Part shown: positions 8,620 through 16,003 of the stretch, piece after piece
Layout: each line of letters starts with the position of its first letter
Numbering within the stretch: the first letter of the stretch is position 1
Assembly (NCBI GenBank): GCA_900548185.1
Contig: URJJ01000031.1
Location: 1 to 28,482 of the forward strand
Source of the DNA: an uncultured Opitutales bacterium
Lineage (GTDB): Bacteria > Verrucomicrobiota > Verrucomicrobiia > Opitutales > Intestinicryptomonadaceae
Length of the DNA stretch: 28,482 bases
Reading direction: 5' to 3'
The notes under the pieces: generated by a model
Seen by the model: the letters and a program-made list of their open reading frames with translations, nothing else
Database searches by the model: none
What the model was told of the DNA's origin: nothing
Program-made: the position numbers and the translations under genes

Positions 8620-8649
8620 AAACTAGATTTTGCCGTCCGGGCGCGTCAA
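8620..8649 (-). promoter_or_regulatory. Possible sigma70-type promoter for gdx
   Basis: On the minus strand, TTGACG (8649-8644) is followed after 18 nt by TAGTTT (8625-8620). The -35 is good and the -10 weak. A GC-rich stem (CCCCTCC with GGAGGGG, within about 8565-8607) lies between it and the gdx start and could act as a leader hairpin. Confidence 0.3.
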
Positions 8650-8796
8650 GTTAAAAAACCCCGCCGCGCGCAACTTTAACGCGGGCGCGTTTTTACGATT
8701 TAAAAGCGGGGAAGCCCGGCAGGCGGGCCGCGCCCCCGCCAAATTTTGGTTTGACGCGGGTGCGCCCAAAACCATTCTGAACCATTCGCCCGCACT

Positions 8797-8818
8797 GCGC
8801 CCCGCCGATGCGGGGCGC
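8797..8818 (+). promoter_or_regulatory. Perfect stem-loop in the gnd leader
   Basis: GCGCCCCGC, loop CGAT, GCGGGGCGC form a 9-bp all-GC hairpin that ends 54 nt before the gnd start codon. There is no T-run after it, so it is more likely a 5' UTR structure or protein site than a terminator. Confidence 0.5.
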
Positions 8819-8872
8819 GGCGGCAGGCGGCTGAATTTCAAAAAAACTGCAATTATAAAAAAGGAACGCATT

Positions 8873-10336
8873 ATGGAACTTTCCGACATCGGCCTGGTCG
8901 GCCTCGGGGTAATGGGCGAAAACCTCGCCCTCAACATGGAGAGCAAGGGATTCCGCGTGACGGTGTTCAACCGCGCCCATCCCGGACGCGAGAGCGCGGT
9001 GGAGCGCTTCATGAAGGGGCGCGCCGCAGGGCGGAACTTCGCCGGGACCGAAAACCCGGCAGACCTCGTCGCATCGCTGAAAAGCCCGCGCAAGATAATG
9101 CTCATGGTCAAGGCCGGGGCCGCGGTCGATTCCGTCATCGAAACGCTCGTTCCGCTGCTCGACAGGGGCGACGTGATAATCGACGGCGGCAACTCCGACT
9201 TCCGCGACACAGAGCGCAGGGTGAAGGACCTCGCAGACAGGGGCATCCTCTTTGTGGGCGCGGGCGTGTCAGGCGGCGAGGAGGGCGCGCTCAGGGGCCC
9301 CTCCATAATGCCCGGCGGCAACCCGGAGGCGTGGCCGCTTGCAAGGGGCATCCTCCAGGCTGTGGCGGCGCACCTTGACGACGGCTCGCCGTGCTGCGAA
9401 TGGATGGGCCCGGGCGGGGCGGGCCACTTCGTAAAGATGGTCCACAACGGAATCGAATACGGCGACATGCAGCTCATAGCCGAGGCGTATTCCGTCCTCA
9501 AGACCGGAGCCGGGCTCGACAACGAGGAGCTCGCGCGGGTGTTTGGCGAATTCAACAAGGGCGAGCTCGACAGCTTCCTCATAGAGATAACGTCAAAAAT
9601 CATGAATTTCAGGGACCCGAACGGCGGCTACCTGCTCGACTCCATCCTGGACGTCGCGGGCCAGAAGGGCACGGGCAAGTGGACCGTGCAGGCCGCGCTC
9701 GACGAGAACGTGCCGCTCTCGCTCATAACGGAGGCCGTCTACGCCCGCTTCATGTCCGGGCGCGACTCCGTGCGAGCCAAGGCCGAGGGGATATTCTCCC
9801 AGGCGTCGAACCCGCTCGGCATGGACAGGCCCTCGGCAGTCGCGGCGGTCGAAAAGGCCCTCTACGCGGCCAAGATGATATCCTACGCGCAGGGATTTTC
9901 GCTCATGGCCTCCGCCTCCGAAAAGCACGGCTGGAACCTCGACTTTGCGGCGATAGCCCGCATCTGGCGCAAGGGCTGCATAATCCGCGCGAAGTTCCTC
10001 ACGAAAATCTCAGAGGCCTACGGGCGCGACCCGAAGCTCGAAAACCTCCTCTTTGACGGGTTCTTCGCGGACAAGGTGAGGGAGTGCCTCGGCGAATTCA
10101 GGGCGGCGGTTTCGGCCTGCGCGCTCGCGGGCATCCCGGTCCCCTGCATGTCCTCGGCGCTCTCGTACTTCGACTCCCTCCGCCGCCTCGACTCCTCCGC
10201 AAACCTCATCCAGGCCCAGCGCGACTACTTCGGCGCCCACACCTACGAGCGCCGCGACGCGCCCCGGGGCGAGTTCTTCCACACCGACTGGGCGAACACC
10301 GGCGGCAAGACCCGCTCCGGAACCTACAACGTCTGA
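8873..10336 (+). CDS. gnd: 6-phosphogluconate dehydrogenase, decarboxylating
   Basis: Oxidises 6-phosphogluconate to ribulose 5-phosphate, CO2 and NADPH, the last step of the oxidative pentose phosphate branch. 487 aa, full length for the long dimeric form. The dinucleotide motif GLVGLGVMGENLALNM is at residues 6-21, the VSGGEEGALRGPSIMPGG substrate loop follows, and the catalytic Lys/His/Asn segment GHFVKMVHNGIEYGD is near 184-198. The C-terminal tail QRDYFGAHTYER that reaches into the partner active site is present. ATG 8873 has AAGGAA 6 nt upstream; the longer open frame from 8630 is leader. First gene of a three-gene operon, 11 bp before zwf. Confidence 0.97.
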   Translation: MELSDIGLVGLGVMGENLALNMESKGFRVTVFNRAHPGRESAVERFMKGRAAGRNFAGTENPADLVASLKSPRKIMLMVKAGAAVDSVIETLVPLLDRGDVIIDGGNSDFRDTERRVKDLADRGILFVGAGVSGGEEGALRGPSIMPGGNPEAWPLARGILQAVAAHLDDGSPCCEWMGPGGAGHFVKMVHNGIEYGDMQLIAEAYSVLKTGAGLDNEELARVFGEFNKGELDSFLIEITSKIMNFRDPNGGYLLDSILDVAGQKGTGKWTVQAALDENVPLSLITEAVYARFMSGRDSVRAKAEGIFSQASNPLGMDRPSAVAAVEKALYAAKMISYAQGFSLMASASEKHGWNLDFAAIARIWRKGCIIRAKFLTKISEAYGRDPKLENLLFDGFFADKVRECLGEFRAAVSACALAGIPVPCMSSALSYFDSLRRLDSSANLIQAQRDYFGAHTYERRDAPRGEFFHTDWANTGGKTRSGTYNV

Positions 10337-10347
10337 AGGCAAGGCAC

Positions 10348-11877
10348 ATGAACAGGCCCGAAAACCAGATTCTTATAATATTCGGCGCTTCCGGGGACCT
10401 TGCCAAGCGCAAGCTCATCCCGGCCCTCTTCGAGCTTTACTCCCGCAAGCTCATGCCGGAAAAGTTCGCGGTGGTCGGCGCGGCGCGCACGGCCTATTCC
10501 GACGCCGAATACAGGAAGTACCAGGCGGAAAACATAATAAAGTACGGCAAGGACCCGGATCCGGACTCCGCCCTGCTCGACGAATTCCTCTCGCACCTCT
10601 ACTACGCGAGCTTCAACACGGCCGACGCCGCCGAGTACGGCGCACTCTCCGAAAAGGTCGCCGAAGTAAGGCGCGCGGAGGGCCTCCCCGACAAGATAGT
10701 GTTCGACCTGGCCACGCCCCCGAACATGTACGAGCTCATCCCCACATGCCTGCGCGTCGGCGGCCTCAGCTCCCCGTCCGAGCCGGACGGCTGGAGGCGC
10801 ATAATAGTTGAAAAGCCCTTCGGCACCGACTACGGCTCAGCCCTGCGCCTGAACGCCCACCTCCGCGAAATCTTCGAGGAGAAGGGGATTTACAGGATAG
10901 ACCACTATCTCGGCAAGGAGACCGTGCAGAACATCCTGGTGCTCAGGTTTGCAAACGGCATATTCGAGCCGCTCTGGAACCGCAACTACATCGACTTTGT
11001 GGAGATTTCGGCCACGGAGACGCTCGGCGTGGAAAACCGGGGCAAGTATTACGACTCGGCCGGGGCGCTGCGCGACATGGTGCAAAACCACCTGATGCAC
11101 CTCATGGCCTTCGTCGCCATGGAGGCCCCCGCCAGCTTCGACCCCGAGGCAATACGCGACGAAATCTCGAAGGTGTTCCGCTCCCTCCACCCGCTCACGC
11201 CGGAAAAAATATCAACCGACGTCGTCCGCGCCCAGTACGCAGAGGGCGTGATAGACCGCCTCCCGGCGCGCGCCTACACCGCAGAAAAGAACGTGGCCCC
11301 GGACTCCTCGACAGAGACCTACGTGGCCATGAAGTTTTTTATAGACAACTGGCGCTGGGGCGGCGTGCCGTTTTACTTCTACACCGGCAAGGCTCTCCCA
11401 GAAAAGAAGTCGGAAATCGTCATACACTTCAAGTCCACCCCCCAGCAGCTCTTTGCAGGGCAGTGCTCCGGCTCATCCTGCAACAAGCTCACGCTGCGCA
11501 TACAGCCCGACGAGAGCATATCGCTGAACTTCGCCCTGAAAATGCCGGGGGCGGGCTTCCAGGTGCGCCAGGTCAGCATGGACTTCCGCTACGACTCACT
11601 CTCGAAAGTCCACCTCCCCGACGCCTACGAGCGCCTGCTTCTCGACGCCATGCTCGGCGACTCCACCCTGTACGCGAGAAACGACGCGCTGGCCGCGAGC
11701 TGGAAGTTCATCGACCCCATACTCGCCGCATGGAAGGCGGAGCCGCGCCGCGGGCTCTACTACTACCCCGCAGGCTCAATGGGCCCGCAGGAGGGCGCGG
11801 CGCTTATAAAGGACTCGGCCGGGGACTCGTGCGAATACGCCCCGTTCAGGCACCAGGTACACTATTCAGGAGAATAA
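10348..11877 (+). CDS. zwf: Glucose-6-phosphate 1-dehydrogenase
   Basis: Oxidises glucose 6-phosphate to 6-phosphogluconolactone and is the entry enzyme of the pathway completed by its two neighbours. 509 aa, typical length. The N-terminal Rossmann motif is IIFGASGDLAKRKLIPAL (10-27), the IVEKPFGTDYGSA block follows, and the catalytic RIDHYLGKE is near 183-191. The large C-terminal domain has the expected conserved RDMVQNHLMHL. It starts 11 bp after gnd and ends 5 bp before pgl. The gene order gnd-zwf-pgl indicates one transcript and coordinated NADPH supply. Confidence 0.97.
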   Translation: MNRPENQILIIFGASGDLAKRKLIPALFELYSRKLMPEKFAVVGAARTAYSDAEYRKYQAENIIKYGKDPDPDSALLDEFLSHLYYASFNTADAAEYGALSEKVAEVRRAEGLPDKIVFDLATPPNMYELIPTCLRVGGLSSPSEPDGWRRIIVEKPFGTDYGSALRLNAHLREIFEEKGIYRIDHYLGKETVQNILVLRFANGIFEPLWNRNYIDFVEISATETLGVENRGKYYDSAGALRDMVQNHLMHLMAFVAMEAPASFDPEAIRDEISKVFRSLHPLTPEKISTDVVRAQYAEGVIDRLPARAYTAEKNVAPDSSTETYVAMKFFIDNWRWGGVPFYFYTGKALPEKKSEIVIHFKSTPQQLFAGQCSGSSCNKLTLRIQPDESISLNFALKMPGAGFQVRQVSMDFRYDSLSKVHLPDAYERLLLDAMLGDSTLYARNDALAASWKFIDPILAAWKAEPRRGLYYYPAGSMGPQEGAALIKDSAGDSCEYAPFRHQVHYSGE

Positions 11878-11882
11878 TCCAG

Positions 11883-12620
11883 ATGACGGAAGTCGAATCT
11901 TTCAAGGATGCAAATGACGCGCTGCGCGCGATGACGCTGAAGCTGAAAAGGCTTATGGATTCCCGCGAGAAGGGGGACTTCAACATCGCCCTTTCAGGCG
12001 GCGGGACCGCCAGGGAGATGTTCGCGCTGTGGGCCGGGGAGTTCGCCTCCGCCCTGCCCTGGAGGGCCGCGCGCTTCTTCTGGGTCGACGAGAGGTGCGT
12101 GCCGCCGTCCTCGGACGAGAGCAACTTCAGGTTCGCAAACGAGCTTTTCTTCGGCCCCGCCGGGATTTCCCCATCCCGCATTTTCAGGATAAGGGGCGAG
12201 GACGACCCGCACGCCGAAGCCGAACGCTACTCTGCGGAAACTGCGGCTCTGGCCGGCAAACCCGGCGCGCGCCTGCCCGACTTCGACTGCACAATCCTGG
12301 GAATGGGGTCCGACGGCCACACGGCCTCGATATTTCCCGACGACCTCACGCCGCTCGTCTACCGCTCGGCGTACGCGGCGGTGAAAAACCCCTGCGACGG
12401 GCGGATGCGCGTGACGATGACAGGGCCAGCGATTCTAAACTCGCACGAAATTTTCGTCCCCGTCGTCGGCGCAGGGAAGGCCGAAATACTCGGGAAAGCC
12501 CTCGGGGAAGTGAAAAGCGGGCGCATAACCCTGCCCTCTTCCTACATCCTCCGCAACGCCGCGCACGCCGAAATATTCACGGACGCACAATGCCCGGCGC
12601 AATCCGCAGAGGGGCGATGA
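11883..12620 (+). CDS. pgl: 6-phosphogluconolactonase (DevB type)
   Basis: Hydrolyses 6-phosphogluconolactone to 6-phosphogluconate, linking the Zwf product to Gnd. 245 aa, the size of the DevB/SOL family, which shares the NagB-like fold. Family blocks seen: ALSGGGTAREMF (37-48), FWVDERCVPPSSDESN (about 65-80) and ILGMGSDGHTASIFP (about 137-151). The Shine-Dalgarno AGGAGA (11868-11873) overlaps the zwf stop codon, so translation is probably coupled. No terminator is obvious within 60 bp after the stop. Confidence 0.95.
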   Translation: MTEVESFKDANDALRAMTLKLKRLMDSREKGDFNIALSGGGTAREMFALWAGEFASALPWRAARFFWVDERCVPPSSDESNFRFANELFFGPAGISPSRIFRIRGEDDPHAEAERYSAETAALAGKPGARLPDFDCTILGMGSDGHTASIFPDDLTPLVYRSAYAAVKNPCDGRMRVTMTGPAILNSHEIFVPVVGAGKAEILGKALGEVKSGRITLPSSYILRNAAHAEIFTDAQCPAQSAEGR

Positions 12621-13161
12621 ATTTTCCGCGAGGAGCAAAACCAGCCGCAGCAGGGCGGATGGGAATGCCTTGATGTGCAGCCGTCTTTGCCACGCACCTG
12701 ATGCAGGGCAAAAAATGGCGGCGGCAAATCCTAAGGGCCCCTCCCGCAACGGGTAAAGGAACGGCTCTCAGATTCCCCAAGGGAAATTTGGGCTGGCGGG
12801 CAAAGCATTGCGCAAAGTCCCCGCCACCTCCGCCATGCATATCCCCCAAAGCTGCCAGTTTCCACACCCCAAAACGGGGCAATCTTTGCAGGCTCCAAAA
12901 CTGCAAGTCGGCTGGAAAGACGCTCCAAAAAAATCCGATGCCAGGCTTTCTGAAACCTCAAGCCTGTCTTTCAAAAGCGAGGCTCTCCGCATATGCTGCG
13001 CTACGGGATGCGCCGTGCGATAAAATCCTCCGCAACCTTCACCGCCGCGCATGGACGCCCTTTCCCCCTCCCCGCAGACCCGGGCCCTCGCCGCGCATGG
13101 GCATAATAATCCGCCCTCCGAAGGAATATGCGGCGGGCTGAAAAATTCCGCCAAAAAATGC
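12621..13161. other. Gene-poor spacer after the pentose phosphate operon
   Basis: About 540 bp with no convincing gene. Open frames on both strands have low-complexity Pro/Arg/Lys composition typical of GC-rich antisense or spacer. A 7-bp stem, CAGGCTT (12942-12948) with AAGCCTG (12960-12966), is the only clear structure. Confidence 0.5.
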
Positions 13162-13190
13162 TTTATAATTTAAACGGGATTTCATATAAT
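13162..13190 (+). promoter_or_regulatory. Probable sigma70-type promoter of the GH71/99-like gene
   Basis: TTTATA (13162-13167), a 17-nt spacer, then a perfect TATAAT (13185-13190) in an AT-rich island within a GC-rich spacer. The gene starts 39 nt after the -10 box. A second TATAAA-like box at 13206-13212 is an alternative. Confidence 0.5.
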
Positions 13191-13228
13191 AAGTTTTTCA
13201 TCACGTTATAAATGGGGATATTGAAATT

Positions 13229-14575
13229 ATGACAAAGACGCTTCTGCGCGCCTGTCCGCGCCTTTTAAAACAGACATCAATCGCATTGCTCGCCCTCGCG
13301 GGCGCGTCCTGCGCGTGCGCCTCGGCAAAAGAACTAAAGCCCGGCGCAAAGCACGGCACAAACCCGATTCACACGAGCTACAAGGGCCGCGTCATGGCCG
13401 GCTACCAGGGCTGGTTCCGGGCGCCCGGCGACGGCTCGGGCCGCGGCTGGGTCCACTGGGGCGGCAGGGGCTTCAGCGACGACAACTGCACGGTGGAAGC
13501 CCTGCCCGAAATGGGAGAGTACGAAAATTCCTACGAGTCCGGCTTCACCGGCCCCGACGGCAAGCCCGTGAGGGTGTTTTCCTCGGCCGACTACCAGACG
13601 GTCGACACCCATTTCAAATGGATGAAGGAATACGGCATAGACGGCGCCATGGTGCAGAGGTTTTTCGGCACCACAAACCCGCGCTTCCGCGAGGAGAACG
13701 CCAGGGTCCTCAGGCACGCCATAGCCGCCTCCAAAAAGTACGGGCGCGCACTGGTGGTGATGTACGACCTCTCCGGCGTCCGCCCCGGCCAGGACGCGTC
13801 GCAGCGGCTAATCGACGACTGGAAATTCATCGTTGACGACCTCAAGGCCACGTCCGGCGACGGCACGAACTACCTCTTCCACAACGGCGGCCCCCTCGTC
13901 TCCATATGGGGCCTCGGCTTCGTCGACAGGCCCTACTCCCTCGACACCCTGGGCATTGAAAAATTCATAAAGTTTCTAAAGGAGGATCCGCAATACGGCG
14001 GCTGTTCGGTGATGCTGGGCGTACCGCCGACTTTCAGGACGCTCGAAGGCGACACGCTGCCCGACCCGAGACTGCACGAAATCATAAAAAGCGCCGACGT
14101 CGTTTCGCCGTGGAATCCGGGGAGGTTCAAGCTCGACGGCACAAAAGAAACAAAGGACGCCCTCAAGGCCCTGCTGAAAGACCGCGTTTCAAAGGATGTC
14201 GAATTCTGCCGCGAAATGGGCGTGGACTACGCGCCGGTGATATATCCGGGATTCAGTTGGCACAACCTGATGCAGCACCGCGGCAGCAAGGCTCCGTTTA
14301 ACAGCGCCCCGCGCCTGAAGGGCGAGTTCTTCTGGACGCTCGCCCACTCCATGATAGAAAACGGCTCCGAAATGATATATGTTGCGATGTTCGACGAAGT
14401 GGACGAGGGCACGGCCATATTAAAAATCCGCGACGATGTTCCCCGGGGCACAAAGAACAAGTTCCTGACAAACGAGGGCATGCCGTCCGACTACTACCTG
14501 TTCCTGACGGGCGAAATCGGCAGGGTCCTGCGCGGCGAGAAAAAGATGCAGGAAAATCCCCCGGCAAAGCAATGA
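13229..14575 (+). CDS. Secreted glycoside hydrolase, GH71/GH99-like
   Basis: 448 aa with an N-terminal export signal: basic start, hydrophobic core TSIALLALAGA (16-26), then SCACASAKE. Cleavage after ASA by signal peptidase I is likely; a lipobox at the first Cys is possible but imperfect. The mature part begins TSYKGRVMAGYQGWFRAPGDG, the typical opening of the GH71/GH99-like family (often labelled xylosidase/arabinosidase). A TIM-barrel is suggested by YGIDGAMVQRFFG, ALVVMYDLSG, APVIYPGFSWHN and EMIYVAMFDEVDEGTAI; the last holds the acidic residues usually cited for GH99-type catalysis. Exact substrate unknown, possibly a mannan- or glucan-type polysaccharide. It has its own promoter, and GGGGATA 9 nt before the ATG may serve as ribosome site. 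Confidence 0.85.
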   Translation: MTKTLLRACPRLLKQTSIALLALAGASCACASAKELKPGAKHGTNPIHTSYKGRVMAGYQGWFRAPGDGSGRGWVHWGGRGFSDDNCTVEALPEMGEYENSYESGFTGPDGKPVRVFSSADYQTVDTHFKWMKEYGIDGAMVQRFFGTTNPRFREENARVLRHAIAASKKYGRALVVMYDLSGVRPGQDASQRLIDDWKFIVDDLKATSGDGTNYLFHNGGPLVSIWGLGFVDRPYSLDTLGIEKFIKFLKEDPQYGGCSVMLGVPPTFRTLEGDTLPDPRLHEIIKSADVVSPWNPGRFKLDGTKETKDALKALLKDRVSKDVEFCREMGVDYAPVIYPGFSWHNLMQHRGSKAPFNSAPRLKGEFFWTLAHSMIENGSEMIYVAMFDEVDEGTAILKIRDDVPRGTKNKFLTNEGMPSDYYLFLTGEIGRVLRGEKKMQENPPAKQ

Positions 14576-14585
14576 CGCAATCCAT

Positions 14586-14611
14586 GGGCGGCGGCGAAAA
14601 AAACGCCGCCC
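14586..14611 (+). other. Stem-loop 1 downstream of the GH gene
   Basis: GGGCGGCG (14586-14593) and CGCCGCCC (14604-14611) form a perfect 8-bp GC stem with an A-rich loop, 10 bp after the GH stop codon. It has no T-run of its own. Confidence 0.5.
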
Positions 14612-14622
14612 CGCGCCCGTTG

Positions 14623-14650
14623 GCGCGCCCCAAAAAGCAATAGGGCGCGC
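14623..14650 (+). other. Stem-loop 2 downstream of the GH gene
   Basis: GCGCGCCC (14623-14630) and GGGCGCGC (14643-14650) form a perfect 8-bp stem with a 12-nt A-rich loop. It is the second of three consecutive hairpins. Confidence 0.5.
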
Positions 14651-14665
14651 AGGCAAAAAACGCAG

Positions 14666-14703
14666 AACGGTTCAAACCCGCAAGGGCGCGAACCGTTTTT
14701 TTT
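14666..14703 (+). terminator. Rho-independent terminator
   Basis: AACGGTTC (14666-14673) pairs with GAACCGTT (14690-14697), and the T tract continues to 14703. This is the clear end of the GH transcript. Confidence 0.8.
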
Positions 14704-14729
14704 GGCTTATATGAGCTGGGAAAAACAAG

Positions 14730-14763
14730 GCGGATTTCAAAATGAAATTCGCTTGCGGGAAGG
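14730..14763 (-). repeat. 34-bp palindromic repeat, copy 1
   Basis: Read on the minus strand it starts CCTTCCCGCAAGCGAATTTC and ends GAAATCCGC. It matches copy 2 (15463-15496, opposite orientation) at 32 of 34 positions. The inner ATTTC/GAAAT arms can form a hairpin. Confidence 0.7.
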
Positions 14764-15046
14764 GAATCCAGCCATGCCGGCCCCGCGAAACGCCCGCTCC
14801 CCGCCGTCTTCCACTTGGCCATGGCGTTGCAGCCCCGCGCAGGCCAAGCCTCAAGACCGGACGGGAAGCGGAAACGCCTCATACCCAATCCGGCACAGTT
14901 TAGGCCCTCCGCCCCTTCAAGGGTCTGCGCTTCTTTAAAGCCCGCAGCGCGCGCCCTTCATGGGCGGCCCGCACGCAGGATTAAACCTGCCCCCTCGCCT
15001 CGAAACGCCGCCGCTTTCCTGCCGGAAAAAAATCTTAAAAAAAAGC
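14764..15046. other. Spacer upstream of tRNA-Tyr
   Basis: No gene recognised between the repeat and the tRNA-Tyr promoter. The composition is GC-rich and the open frames are short and Pro/Arg/Ala-rich. Confidence 0.4.
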
Positions 15047-15074
15047 TTGGCAACAAGCGATTCGGAAGTATGTT
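15047..15074 (+). promoter_or_regulatory. Probable promoter of tRNA-Tyr
   Basis: TTGGCA (15047-15052), a 16-nt spacer and TATGTT (15069-15074), placing the transcription start about 14 nt before the tRNA. Both boxes match consensus in most positions. Confidence 0.45.
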
Positions 15075-15095
15075 AAGTATCTTTAAAAATTGCCC

Positions 15096-15182
15096 GGTGG
15101 GGTATCCAAGTGGCTAAAGGGCGCGGACTGTAAATCCGTTCAGTTTTACTGTTCACTGGTTCGAATCCAGTCCCCACCACCA
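15096..15182 (+). tRNA. tRNA-Tyr (anticodon GUA)
   Basis: An 87-nt class II tRNA. The acceptor GGTGGGG pairs with CCCCACC, followed by discriminator A and an encoded CCA. The anticodon stem GGACT and loop contain GTA, a long variable arm (about 15139-15156) is present as expected for bacterial tRNA-Tyr, and the T arm has GGTTCGAATCC. Confidence 0.95.
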
Positions 15183-15190
15183 TTTAAAGG

Positions 15191-15222
15191 ACCCGTTCAA
15201 GCAAAGCGCTTGGACGGGTTTT
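15191..15222 (+). terminator. Rho-independent terminator of tRNA-Tyr
   Basis: ACCCGTTCAAGC (15191-15202) and GCTTGGACGGGT (15208-15219) form a 12-bp stem with one G-T pair, followed by TTTT. It begins 8 nt after the CCA end. Confidence 0.8.
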
Positions 15223-16003
15223 CCTGTTTTTAACTAGCGCATCCGCAGCGTTTTTAGCCGCGTTCATTTTGCTCCAGAATGCGCAGTCCCGCCCCCATTT
15301 GCGCAGGGCGCCAGAATACAGGCATAAAATCGAGTTTAAGCCGAATGCGCATTTGGCATGAGCTAAAAAGCCGTTTCTGCTTTGCGGCCTCCAAAGGTTG
15401 AAATATCCCGAAGAAAATAAAAAAGCCCGTGGCACTACTTCAAGCGATGAGCCGCCGTGTTTCCTTCCCGCAAGCGAATTTCATTGCGAAATCCGCTTCT
15501 GTGCGGGAGCAAAAACAAACCCTCTTGGCATACCAGGAATATAACTAAATATCTCCAAGCAGCAGGATTTCAACAATTCAAAAAGGTTTCGCAGTGCCGG
15601 AGTCATTTCGCAAAAGCGGCCAACACATTTCAAATCGCCTTTCGCGAATTCTTCAGTACATTCATCCTGCGGCGCATTGCTTCCCCAAATTCAAAGATCC
15701 GCAGGCGGGGCACCGGGAGATTCCAATGTTTTAGCCTCATAAAAATCCAACCTCAGGCCCAGAAACAAAAACGGCATGCGGGAAAAAAATTCAGGCAAGG
15801 CATTGGGCATTTCCCGCATCTTGAATGAAAATTGTTTCGCGCCTGACGGCGTCCATGCGGATGCAAAAGACAAACTGCTTAAAAGCCGGAATAATGAGAT
15901 TACGCGCGGAAAGTTATGTACGATTATATAAACCAGCCTGTCAGCCGGCCGCCGAATTCAAGACGGTTGGCATTTGAAAATCGCACAAGCAAAAAGGAAA
16001 GTT
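15223..16003. other. Long gene-poor spacer between tRNA-Tyr and poxB
   Basis: About 780 bp. It holds repeat copy 2 and a possible -10 box TATAAA (15927-15932) for poxB. Open frames (for example 15457-15828) have poor protein composition, no ribosome site and no recognisable family, so I leave them out. Confidence 0.5.
15463..15496 (+). repeat. 34-bp palindromic repeat, copy 2
   Basis: Starts CCTTCCCGCAAGCGAATTTC, differs from copy 1 only at two loop positions (GC instead of TT), and lies in inverted orientation about 700 bp away. Here the flank adds GCGGGA (15503-15508), which pairs with TCCCGC, so a longer imperfect hairpin spans 15466-15508. Confidence 0.7.

Noticed and set aside
8549..8660. 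Guanidine riboswitch upstream of gdx
   Set aside because: The leader has a CCGGACGG start reminiscent of guanidine-III, but the rest of the conserved core is missing, and the paired ACGR loops of guanidine-II are not seen.
12701..13141. 146-aa open frame in the spacer after pgl
   Set aside because: Pro/Lys/Arg-rich low-complexity translation, no ribosome site, and equally long frames on the other strand.
15457..15828. 123-aa open frame between tRNA-Tyr and poxB
   Set aside because: It overlaps the palindromic repeat, has poor composition and no ribosome site.
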